Origin: Pseudomonas flavescens
GTDB lineage: Bacteria; Pseudomonadota; Gammaproteobacteria; Pseudomonadales; Pseudomonadaceae
Assembly: GCF_013408425.1 (NCBI RefSeq)
Contig: NZ_JACBYV010000001.1
Location: 1,798,001-1,862,000, forward strand
Reading direction: 5' to 3'
DNA length: 64,000 nt
How positions within the stretch are numbered: the first letter of the stretch is position 1; each line of letters begins with the position of its first letter. The position numbers and the translations under genes were made by a program. Below the pieces are notes generated by a model. That model made no database searches. It saw only the letters and a program-made list of their open reading frames with translations, and was not told the origin of the DNA. This document shows, piece by piece, positions 45,001-50,700 of this stretch.

Positions 45001-47754
45001 CAGGTCACCGCTGCGGTACATGCGCGCGCCAGGCTGGGCGACGAAGGGGTCGTCGAGGAAGCGTTCGGCGGTCAACTCCGCGCGGTTCAGGTAACCCCGC
45101 GCCACCCCTTCGCCGCCGATGTACAGCTCGCCCGCCACCCCACTGGGCACCAGTTGCCGGTGCTCGTCGAGCAGGTACAGGCGCGTGTTGGCGATCGGTT
45201 TGCCGATGTCCAGGCGGCCTTCGGGCCACAGGCGCCCGGAGCTGGCCACCACCGTGGCCTCGGTGGGCCCGTAGTTGTTGACCACCGCGAAGCCGGGGTC
45301 ACGGGGGAACTGGCGCAGCCGGTCACCGCCGATCAGCAGGGTGCGCAGCGTCGGGTGACGCAGCTCGCGACTGAACGCGTACTCGGCCACCGGGGTGGGC
45401 AGGAAGGCCACCTGCAGTGGCTGCGCCTGCCACCAGTCGAGCAAGGCGTCGAGCTGTTCGTTGCCGATGTGCGCTGGCGGCAGGTGCAGGGTCGCCCCGG
45501 CGCACAGCGCTGGCCAGACTTCCCAGGCCATGGCGTCAAAGCCGAAGCCGGCGACGCTGGCGGTGTGGCTGCCAACCTTCAGGTCGAAGGCCTGGCAATG
45601 CCAGTCCACCAGGTTGTTGAGGCTCTGGTGCTCGACCATCACGCCTTTCGGCTGGCCAGTGGAGCCGGAGGTGTAGATCACGTAGGCCAGGTGACGGGCA
45701 TTCAGCCCCGGCACCTGCGGGTTGTCCTCGCGGGCGCTCCAGCTCGGCTGGTCGAGCAGTACGACAGGAGTCTCCAGTGCTGGCAGACGCTCGATCAGAC
45801 CCTGCTGGCTGAGCACCGCCACGGGGGCGCTGTCGCTCAACAGGTAGGCGATGCGTTCGTCCGGGTGCGCCGGGTCCACCGGCACGTATCCGGCACCGGC
45901 CTTGAGCACCGCCAGCAGCCCCACCAGGGTGTCCAGGCCGCGACGGGCGACCACTGCCACGCGGTCGTCCGGGCGCACGCCGAGCGCGATCAGGCGATGG
46001 GCCAGGCCGTTGGCCTGAGCGTTCAACTCGGCATAGCTCAGCGCCTGCTCGCCAACCGCGGCGGCGACGGCGCCTGGCCTTTCAAGCGCCTGGCGTTCGA
46101 TGCGCCAGTGCACCGTGTGCAGGCTTTCATAGGGGCTGCGCGAGCCGGCGAAGTGCTGCAGCAGCTGGATGCGCTCGTCGTCCGGCAGGATATCGACCCG
46201 CTCGAAACAAGCGGCTGGCGCCTGCTCCAGCGCATCGAGCATCTGCTCCATGGCCCGCTGCAGGTAGCGGCAAGTTCGCAGCGGGTCGACACCCGCTGCC
46301 GTCTGCGCGGTAAATGCAAACGCCTCGCCCAAGTCGTCGACGCTCATGACCACGGGGTAGTTGCTGCGCTCTCTGGCCTGCAGCACTTCGATGCCTTGCC
46401 ACAGTTCGCCACTGCCGTGCTCGGGCGAACTGTGGCGGTAGTTGAGCAGTGCATTGAACAGCGGTGTCGGCGCAGCCACGCCGCTGCAACGTTGCGCCAG
46501 GGCCAGCGGTGCATGCTCGTGACGCATCAGTGTGGTCAGCCGCTGATGCGTGGTGCGTATCGCCGAGGACACCTCCTGGGCCTCCAGGCTCAGGCACAAT
46601 GGCAGGGTGTTGATGAAGATGCCCAAGGCTCGCTCGGTGGCCTCGGCACCCAGCAACCGCCCCATCAGCACGGTACCGAAGACCACCCGCTGACGACCGG
46701 TCAGCCCTGCAAGGACGTGTGCCCAACCGAGGTGGAACAGGCTGGCGACACTCACCCCGAGGGTGCGCGCCTGTGCGCGCAGGCGCAGGCAAAAAGCCGG
46801 GTCCAGGGTGATGCTGTGCTCGCTGGCATGCTCACCGTCCCCACTGAGGTCTTGCAGGTCGTAGGCCAGGGTCGGCTCCACTACGTCGCCGAGCATGCCG
46901 CGGAAGAACGCCTCGTGCTCGGCCTCGCTGACGCCCAGCAACGCTTGCCCCACGTAGTTGCGAAACGGCACCGGCGTGCCCAGCGTCGCTCCCTGGCCGA
47001 GCAGGCAGGCATGGATTTCCTGACGCACCACCTCCAGCGCGCTGTGGTCCAGAGCGATGTGGTGATACAGCAGGCTGGCGCGTACCCGGCCATCGTCGGC
47101 GCCGCCGCAGACCAGACGCAACAGCGGCGCCTGGCCCAGATCCAGCCCCGGCTGTTCGGCGTCGGGGCTGTCCGCCCGGTTGTCGATGTTCAGCCGGGCG
47201 CTGCGCCAGACCACCTGCACCGGCTGTTCCAGTCCCTGCCAGTGCACCGAGCTGCGCAGAATGTCGTGCCGATCGATGACTGCCTGCAAGGCCTGGACGA
47301 AGGCGTCCAGACGCTGCTGGTCGGCCAGGGCGAAATCCACGCGCATCACATAGGGATCGCGGCCGCTGGCGCTGACGTGGTGGTACAGAATGCCCTCCTG
47401 CAAGGGCGCCAGGGGGTAGATGTCCTGCACGTTGGCGGCGCCGCCAGGGATCAGGTCGGTTAGGCGCTCGATGGCGGCCTGATCGAGGTCCACCAGGGTC
47501 AGCATCTCGGGCGTGATGCGTGTGCAGCCGACAGCGATGCCATTGGCAGGCAGCGTCGGCATGCCGCGCCTGCCATGGGTGTACAGGCCCTGTTCGAGCA
47601 GCTCGATGAGCGCTGTCTTGTGCGAGCGCAGGTGATCGACCAGGCCATTGTCGCTGAGCGCGCGGCGATTGCCCTGCACGGCCAGTTGCCCATCCTTGAC
47701 GGCCAGCTGGATGTCCAGTGCCTTGAGTGTCGCCAGAAGCTCGTTGATGCTCAC
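30046..47754 (-). CDS. cifB: Five-module lipopeptide NRPS with tandem thioesterases (modules 4-8)
   Basis: A 5,902-residue assembly-line enzyme extending the peptide from residue 4 to 8. The start is a GTG in a GTGA overlap with the preceding NRPS stop. Residues 1-60 resemble a TubC docking domain. Modules (A-core, carrier Ser): M4 dual C/E, A near 740, T near 1075; M5 LCL C (HHIVADG near 1262), A near 1782, T near 2124; M6 dual C/E, A near 2839, T near 3189; M7 LCL C, A near 3893, T near 4228; M8 dual C/E, A near 4946, T near 5281; thioesterases with GWSFGG (near 5410) and GHSFGG (near 5705). Pocket codes read by alignment with GrsA: M4, M7 and M8 DAWFLGNVVK (Leu); M5 DAWQVGVVDK (Gln, perhaps Glu); M6 DALFLGATFK (Val or Ile). 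The layout matches CifB of cichofactin, and SyfB apart from residue 5. The symbol is by analogy. Confidence 0.9.
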   Translation of the reverse strand: MSINELLATLKALDIQLAVKDGQLAVQGNRRALSDNGLVDHLRSHKTALIELLEQGLYTHGRRGMPTLPANGIAVGCTRITPEMLTLVDLDQAAIERLTDLIPGGAANVQDIYPLAPLQEGILYHHVSASGRDPYVMRVDFALADQQRLDAFVQALQAVIDRHDILRSSVHWQGLEQPVQVVWRSARLNIDNRADSPDAEQPGLDLGQAPLLRLVCGGADDGRVRASLLYHHIALDHSALEVVRQEIHACLLGQGATLGTPVPFRNYVGQALLGVSEAEHEAFFRGMLGDVVEPTLAYDLQDLSGDGEHASEHSITLDPAFCLRLRAQARTLGVSVASLFHLGWAHVLAGLTGRQRVVFGTVLMGRLLGAEATERALGIFINTLPLCLSLEAQEVSSAIRTTHQRLTTLMRHEHAPLALAQRCSGVAAPTPLFNALLNYRHSSPEHGSGELWQGIEVLQARERSNYPVVMSVDDLGEAFAFTAQTAAGVDPLRTCRYLQRAMEQMLDALEQAPAACFERVDILPDDERIQLLQHFAGSRSPYESLHTVHWRIERQALERPGAVAAAVGEQALSYAELNAQANGLAHRLIALGVRPDDRVAVVARRGLDTLVGLLAVLKAGAGYVPVDPAHPDERIAYLLSDSAPVAVLSQQGLIERLPALETPVVLLDQPSWSAREDNPQVPGLNARHLAYVIYTSGSTGQPKGVMVEHQSLNNLVDWHCQAFDLKVGSHTASVAGFGFDAMAWEVWPALCAGATLHLPPAHIGNEQLDALLDWWQAQPLQVAFLPTPVAEYAFSRELRHPTLRTLLIGGDRLRQFPRDPGFAVVNNYGPTEATVVASSGRLWPEGRLDIGKPIANTRLYLLDEHRQLVPSGVAGELYIGGEGVARGYLNRAELTAERFLDDPFVAQPGARMYRSGDLARWNADGTLDYLGRNDDQVKIRGMRIELGEIESQLGQVAGVEEALVLAREDAPGQPRLVAYFTGSQTLSASGLRSVLLARLPGYMVPGAFVRLEAWPLTANGKVDRRALPAPDREALPERTFEAPQGELETTLAAIWCELLQVERVGRHDHFFELGGHSLLAMRMVAQVAQRLQRVLTLADLFADSSLAAVAQCLEGATPDHLPAIEAGARSGPLPLSAAQQRIWFMAQMTDASSAYNIPLGLALNGPLDSRALRLALERIVARHEALRSLFVEHDGEARVQVAPDSVRPDICWQDMRDQDMQAIREVIRDEAGQPFDLQHDLPIRGRLLCLEEDRHILLLTLHHIVADGWSLGVLTAELSALYQAFSQGEADPLPALALQYGDYALWQRQWLDAQSLSAQAGYWQRTLEGAPMLLTLPTDRPRPERQDYRGATVPLQLDPQLCADLRACSQRQGVTPFMLFMAAWAVLLARLSGQGEVVIGMPVANRRRAEIEGLIGLFVNTLAVRVDTSGEPDVATLLGRVKNRIIEAQANQDLPFEQVVEHLRPVRSLAHSPLFQASLAWDGSHGAPLRLGDLQLEALGEQPTFAKFDLTLSVSESAEGFTCMLDYATALFDPATVERYAGYLKQVLRGMADDARALPERIEMLGAQERQRLLFELDASETAAQGAERLPTLFEAQVARTPEAIALDVDARQLSYRQLNEQANRLAHYLIEQGVSADSRVAICVERGAQLVVGLLAILKAGGAYVPLDPGYPHERLAYMLEDSDALALLVDGTTRERFAGGTTPLIDLDACIWAEHSLADPQLDTAGASDLAYVIYTSGSTGTPKGVMVEQRNLCNLVQWSSRLCPPVPSGALLHKTPVSFDASVWELFWPLCAGLRLVLARPGGQRDADYLVEVIRQRQVSVVQFVPALLQQFLAAADCHTCTSLTDIVCGGGELTAALAAQVRQRLPMARLHNVYGPTETTVDCSVWTLHPGQPVPDETLPIGRPISNTRLYVLDAWDQPVPQGVVGQLHIGGAGVARGYLNLPAVQAERFIASPFVAGDRLYRSGDLVRQGADGNLLFVGRSDFQVKLHGLRIELGEIEARLLEHPAVREAAVLLRGDRLVAWFSCEAGPRPGIDALRNHMLGGLPDYMVPAAYVALDSLPLTPNGKLDRAALPVPDDSAVLARTYEAPQGDIETWLARVWAELLNVPRVGRQDNFFELGGHSLLAVSLVAHMRRAGLCVDVGALFAQPTLAVLARSVVRQDRQPVPANLIAAGCTQITPDLLSLVSLAPSDIERIVARVAGGAANVQDIYPLGPLQAGILYHHQLAAGDADPYLLEARFAFVGGERLDAFCQALQRVIDRHDILRSALHWEALQTPVQVVWRHASLPISEVPLASLDDCATLDLTQAPLLHLAHARDRANGKIVAVLRFHHAIMDHIGLEVLGQEVQAMLLGEQAQLAEPVPYRNYIAQVLQGPDEQAHEAFFREQLGDIDEPSLPYGMTPSRSVQAPGMAALPLDPELALRLRGQARQLNVSVASLMHLAWAEVLGQLSGREQVVFGTVLLGRMLGGEGAERAMGVFINTLPLRIDLGKSDARDAVLDTHQRLSALLAHEQAQLALAQRCSALPAGTPLFSTLLNFRHSSAAQSDASAREAWQGIEVLQAEEHSNYPLTMSVDDHGDGFTLTARTQGGLDAQRICAYLQQSLGELARTLEQHPQHVLAGAIIPPGERERLLATFNDTCLDYPRDQPVHQLFEQRSALHPQAVAVVDGSHSLTYAQLNARANALAHHLHGQGIRPGDHVGILLPRSADLVIAQLAIGKCAATYVPLDVNAPAERHSYMLDDCAAVCLLTQRALPVAAAVRRIDLDELTLDPTAVHNLDLPLAADSPAYVMYTSGSTGLPKGVRVGHRGIVRLVVNNGYAEFSDRDCFALASNPAFDAATLEVWGALLNGGQVFVIDHATLVDPQRFATALRQGGVSVLFLTTALFNQYAQLLPQALAELRVLLSGGERASPATFRTLLAHAPNTRLFNAYGPTETTTFATVHEVRAVDAGMEALPIGRPIGNTRLYVLDARQRLAPLGVVGELYIGGDGVAMGYLNRASLTEEKFVADPFSDQPGAMMYRTGDLGRWLEDGQLECLGRNDDQVKIRGFRIELGEIANALQRLPGVRDAVVLAREDEPGQVRLVAYFTAGGAGEIETAQQMRAQLQTQLPDYMVPSACVELKTLPLTANGKLDQRALPKPDHATLFGLVYEAPQGDMEQALAAIWAEVLQVERVGRHDHFFELGGHSLLAMRMVSQVRQQLGLELPLGELFALGELAAVAAALSNQQVLEVEVIRALPRGQRAALSFAQQRLWFLTQMEGGNQAYNIPMALELRGPLDVTALQRSLERIVERHETLRSRFVPSDQGAEVAFVASAAQLPQEDLRDRPQALHGRLAVLAVEPFDLSQEPALRSRLLCLGEDHHVLSLTLHHIVADGWSMGVLTRELLALYPAMQRGKADPLSPLAIQYADFAAWQQSWLSGERLQRQAAYWRQALDGAPTLLSLPTDRPRPAQQDFAGASLALRLDAALTANLRALAQRQGVTLYMTLMAAWAALLARLSGQADVVVGSPIAGRSRVELEPLIGLFVNTLAIRLDLSAAPTGEALLAQVRSRVLEAQDHQDLPFEQVVESVAPARSLAHSPLFQTTLNWLAGESTLPALDGLTLSVVEQSSQVAKFDLSLNLGEYGDVLVGTLDYATALFDEASVRRYGRYFEALLQALVSDEQCVIDAVPLVSGDERETLLDTFNASAMAFAPAQTLHGRIEAQAVGAAEAIAARMGDEALSYAQLNGQANGLAHRLIALGVRPDDRVAVVARRGLDTLVGLLAVLKAGAGYVPVDPAHPDERIAYLLSDSAPVAVLSQQGLIERLPALETPVVLLDQPSWSAREDNPQVPGLNARHLAYVIYTSGSTGQPKGVMVEHQSLNNLVDWHCQAFDLKVGSHTASVAGFGFDAMAWEVWPALCVGATLHLPPAHIGNEQLDALLDWWQAQPLQVAFLPTPVAEYAFSRELRHPTLRTLLIGGDRLRQFPRDPGFAVINNYGPTEATVVASSGRLWPEGRLDIGKPIANTRLYLLDEHRQLVPSGVAGELYIGGEGVARGYLNRAELTAERFLDDPFVAQPGARMYRSGDLARWNADGTLDYLGRNDDQVKIRGMRIELGEIESQLGQVAGVEEALVLAREDAPGQPRLVAYFTGSQTLSASGLRSALLARLPGYMVPGAFVRLEAWPLTANGKVDRRALPAPDREALPERTFEAPQGELEITLAAIWCELLQVERVGRHDHFFELGGHSMLAVTLIARLRTLGLAANVRALFAQPTLAALATNLGQGAEQATLPENRILAGCQRITPDMLTLVKLEQPSIERIVAAIPGGAGNVQDIYPLGPLQAGIFYHYLSRPDDDPYRLQARFAFADRSRLQAFCQALRQVIARHDALRTSLFWEGLEAPVQVVWRHAELVPQEVAPAELDDLEALALERAPLLGLAYAEDPDNGRILAVLSFHHLIMDHLGLEVLGQELHALLLDQGASLADPVPYRNYIAQTLAGAGQPAHEAFFREQLGDIDEPTLPYGAAALHSSRALGEARQRLDAALCKRIREQVRASGVSPASLMHLAWAQVLGQLSGRDTVVFGTVLLGRLQGGEGIERTLGVFINTLPLRIDLAGQSVQEALVQTHRRLTGLLDHEHAPLALAQRASALPAGAPLFNALLNYRHSAPQERAGEAWQGIELLQATERSSYPLTLSVDDLGEAFEVTALTANGIDARRVCRYLVCAVQQLSLALEQGATQALHSLSILPESERNELLEVFNEPGALSTKPWTVHQRIERQALERPGAVAAAVGEQALSYAELNAQANGLAHRLIALGVRPDDRVAVVARRGLDTLVGLLAVLKAGAGYVPVDPAHPDERIAFLLSDSAPVVVLSQQDLLERLPALSVPVLLLDQPSWSTREDNPQVPGLNARHLAYVIYTSGSTGQPKGVMVEHQSLNNLVDWHCQAFDLKVGSQTASVAGFGFDAMAWEVWPAFCAGATLHLPPAHIGNEQLDALLDWWQAQPLQVAFLPTPVAEYAFSRELRHPTLRTLLIGGDRLRQFPRDPGFAVINNYGPTEATVVASSGVMAPGGVLHIGKPVFHARLYVLDARCQPVPVGVPGELYIGGAGVARGYLNRAELTAERFLDDPFVTQPDARMYRSGDLVRWLDDGTLDYLGRNDDQVKIRGVRIELGEIEQHLAQCPGIGEAVVVTQQMEDDAVRLVAYFTRRDPALEGSAIRSHLLERLPEYMVPAFYMGLDAMPLTQNGKVDRRALPELAAHNATTGGYEAPGSALEQRLAELWTQVLEVGPVGRRDNFFELGGHSLSAIRLVSLMQDAGLPVTLAELFQRPDIAALAELLQQRPAAVSVRELIEVRAGGDEPALFLFHDFTGLDAYFPVLGQHLGGEFPIYGLPGIALGAPQLNTIECLAARFIELMRSVQPRGPYRVAGWSFGGVLAYEVASQLAGMDEEVGFVGLIDSYIPRLTDQGKARWQGPDALQRHLLAHCQAHWQAQGETGAAAQVRLAAWQARAVLPAFDELLQACRHEQLLYDELAQASDRDLRHFLAREVAHGHALAHYQLQPLALPVHLFCAEQREQAPAQASACNGWEAVLPAPYLQRVSVPGDHMSLMRAPHVAVLAQVLGDALRGASQQRPDSEPHATLLAIQSGKAERTPLFCVPGAGDSVTSFIGLAEALGGDWPIHGLQARGLDGRSLPHSRVEAAARHYLAALEAHYPQGPLHLVGHSFGGWVAHALACQLEAKGRQVSSLTLIDSEAPDDDVRYSKAYTSTAVLERLIEALQLSSGKSLGLCTQAFASHDDGTQMRLLEEAMVGVGLLPSRFAAQALQGIVRTFGSALRSAYRPQPGGYGGAVNLVQVADPSLDALANRLAQAGAAAAWGQLLPQLSLWHGPGDHFSILKAPDAYSLAAWWYETQASGIEEALS
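32620..33494 (-). repeat. Module 8 adenylation tract shared with modules 4 and 7
   Basis: About 875 bases nearly identical to module 4 (offset +12,618) and, for most of its length, module 7 (offset +3,159), without indels. It covers the front of the A domain through the pocket and ends just after the NNYGPTEATVVASSG motif. Beyond that, module 8 differs (VMAPGGVLHIGKPVFHARLY). Confidence 0.85.
35065..36560 (-). repeat. Module 7 A-T tract nearly identical to module 4
   Basis: About 1,500 bases matching 44524-46019 at a constant offset of 9,459 bases with very few substitutions. I count about four amino-acid changes, such as CVGATL/CAGATL and INNYG/VNNYG. One edge falls at the carrier-protein GGHS serine codon. 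Confidence 0.88.
44524..46019 (-). repeat. Module 4 A-T tract nearly identical to module 7
   Basis: Partner of 35065-36560. Similarity with module 8 extends a little further, to about 46,112. The encoded A domains carry the same Leu pocket. Confidence 0.88.
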
Positions 47755-50700
47755 AGGATAATCTCCATGCTCTCTGTGATGGCGGCATAACCGGCCAGTG
47801 TCGGTTGTTCGAACAAGGCGCGGACGTCGGCCTCGATACCTTCCTGCCGCAAGCGTGCGGTCAGGCTGATGGCCAGCAGCGAGTGACCACCGAGCTCGAA
47901 GAAGTTGTCATGGCGGCTCACTGCCTCCACGCCCAGCAGTTCGCGCCAGAGGTCGGCCAGCAGTTGTTCCATCTCGCCTTGCGGTGCTTCGTGGATACGT
48001 GCCGGCAGGGCCTCACTGCCGGGGGCCGGCAGGGCCTGGCGGTCCAGTTTGCCGTTGGGGCTCAGTGGCAGGCCCTGCAGGTGCAGGTAGAAGGCCGGCA
48101 ACATGTAGTCCGGCAGATGGCTGCGCAGGGCCTCGCGCAGCACCTCGGCGCGGGTTGGCGTGCCCGTGTAGTAGGCCACCAGCCGCTGCCCGCCCGGGCC
48201 ATCGTCGCGCACCATGACCACGGCGTGCTCGACACCGGGGCACTGCGCAAGCGCCGCCTGGATCTCGCCCAGCTCGATGCGCAGGCCATGCAGCTTGACC
48301 TGATCGTCGTTGCGACCGAGGAACTCCAGATTGCCGTCGGCGTGCTGGCGTACCTGGTCACCACTGCGGTACAGGCGCTCACCCGGCACGAACGGGCTGG
48401 CGATGAAGCGCTCGGCCTGAGCCAGTGGCAGGTTGCGGTAGCCACGGGTAACCCCCGCGCCGCCGATATGCAACTGGCCGACCACGCCTAGGGGCACCGG
48501 CTGGTCCCAGGCATCGAGCACATACAGACGGGTATTGGCCACCGGTCGGCCGATCGGCAGGAAGCTGCCGGGTACCGGCTGCTCCGCTGCCAGGGTCCAG
48601 ATGCTGCAGTCAACGGTGGTTTCCGTCGGGCCGTAAACGTTGTGCAGGCGTACCCGAGGCAGGCGCTGGCGCAGCAAGCTGGCCAGCGCCGGAGTCAGCT
48701 CGCCGCCGCCGCAGACGATATCGGTGAGGCTGTCGCAGGCTGCGCTTTGTGGCAGGTCGAGGAACTGCTGCAACAGCACGGGTACGAACTGCACCACACT
48801 GACGCGCCACTCGCTGATCATCCGCGCCAGATAGGCCGGATCGCGCTGCCCATCCGGGCGGGCCAGCAGCAACGGCACCCCGCTGCACAACGGCCAGAAC
48901 AGCTCCCAGACCGAGGCATCGAAGCTGATCGGTGTCTTGTGCAACACGCGACTGTCCGCCCCCTGCGGGAACAGCTGGGCGCTCCAGTGCACCAGGTTCA
49001 CCACGTTGCGATGCTCGACCATCACCCCCTTGGGCCGGCCTGTGGAGCCGGAGGTGTAGATAACGTAGGCCAGGTTGCCCGGCTGCAGGGCCTCGATCCG
49101 CGGATCGTGCAGCCGCTCTCCGAGCGCGTCGAGGGCATCGATATCTACCTGCGGCACGCCCTGACATTCGAGAAGATGCCGAGTGCCTGCCTGGCCCAGC
49201 AGCGCAGCGGGCGCGCTGTCTTCGAGCATGTACTGCAAGCGCTCGCGAGGATAGCTCGGGTCGAGCGGTACGTAGGCGCCACCGGCCTTGAGGATCGCCA
49301 GCAGGCCGACGACCAGCGACACACCGCGTTCCACGCACACCGCCACGCGGTCATCGGGCTGCACACCCAGGTCGACAAGATGGTGAGCCAGGCGGTTGGC
49401 GCGCTCGTTGAGCTGCCGGTAGCTCACCTGCTCCTGCTCGCAGAGCACGGCCATCGCGTGCGGCGTGCGACGGGCCTGCTCCTCGAACAGCGTATGCAGC
49501 GTCTTGTGCTGATCGAACGGCAATACCGAGTCGTTGAGATCAACTAGCAAACGTTTGCGTTCCTGGGCAGGCAGAACCTGCAAGCGGTGCAGCGACAGCT
49601 CCGGCTGGCTTTCAAGGGCATTGACCAGCCCTTCCAGCACTTCGAGCAGCTGGTCGCAGACCCGTCGCGCTCCGACCGTTTGCGGGGCGGTGACGCCCAC
49701 GCGCAAGCGCTCGCCGAGGTCGTCGACATTCAGGCTCAGCGGGTAGTTGGTGTGATTGTCGCTGTCGAGGATTTCCAGACCACGCCACGCGTCGTGCTGG
49801 GCATCCTGGCGGGCCTGGCCAGCCGCATGACGGTAGTTGAGGATCGCACTGAACAGCGGCAGTTGGGCGGACACCGCACTGCAGCGCTGCGCCTGGGCCA
49901 ACGAAGCGTGCTCATGGGCCTGCAACCGGGCGAGACGCGCATGGGTGGCACGCGCGCCTTCGCGCACGCCGATGCCGTCGAGGTCGACGCGTAGCGGCAG
50001 GGTATTGATGAACATGCCCAGCCCGCGGTCAGCGCCCTCACCGCCCTGCAGGCGCCCAAGCAGCACCGTACCGAACACCACCTGTCCATTGCCAGTGGCC
50101 GCGCCCAGAACACGGGCCCAGGCGAGGTGCAACAGGCTGGCGAGGCTGACCCCCAACTGCCGCGCCTGGCTGCGCAGGCGCCGCACCAGCACGTCGGGCA
50201 GGCGCTGCCAGGCTTCCTCCAGAGGCTGCTCGCCACGCTGTACGTCGTGCAGCTCGAACGGCAGCGTCGGCTCCTCGATGGTGCCCAACTGCTCACGGAA
50301 GTAGGCCTCGTGTTCCGCCTCGCTCATGCCCAGCCGCGCATGTGCCACGTAATTGCGATAAGGCACGGCCGGCTGCGTCGGCATCGGATCACCGCGCAGG
50401 TGGGCGAGCATCTCGTCGCGCATCACGTCAAGGGCGGTGGCATCCAGCACGATGTGGTGGAACAACAGGGTGGCCGACAGCCCCTCCTCACCTGGTCGCT
50501 GGCTGAATTCCAGACGCAGCAGCGGCGCCTGGGTCAGGTCCATGCGTGCCGGGGCAGCGAGGCTGCCCGGAACCCGCGACGCGACTTCCTCGACACGCAG
50601 TTCGGCGTGACGCCAGACCACCTGCTGAGGCGTGGTCAGGCCGTCCCAGACCACGGCGGTACGCAGGCTGTCGTGACGTGCGATCACCTTGCGCAAGGCA

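Noticed and set aside
42604..47463. Very long open frame on the + strand opposite the NRPS genes (also 50127-53060, 37633-40857, 35695-37542, 30424-33225)
   Set aside because: They are antisense to clear NRPS coding sequence, are Gln/His/Arg-rich with no family features, and arise because GC-rich codon use suppresses stops on the opposite strand.
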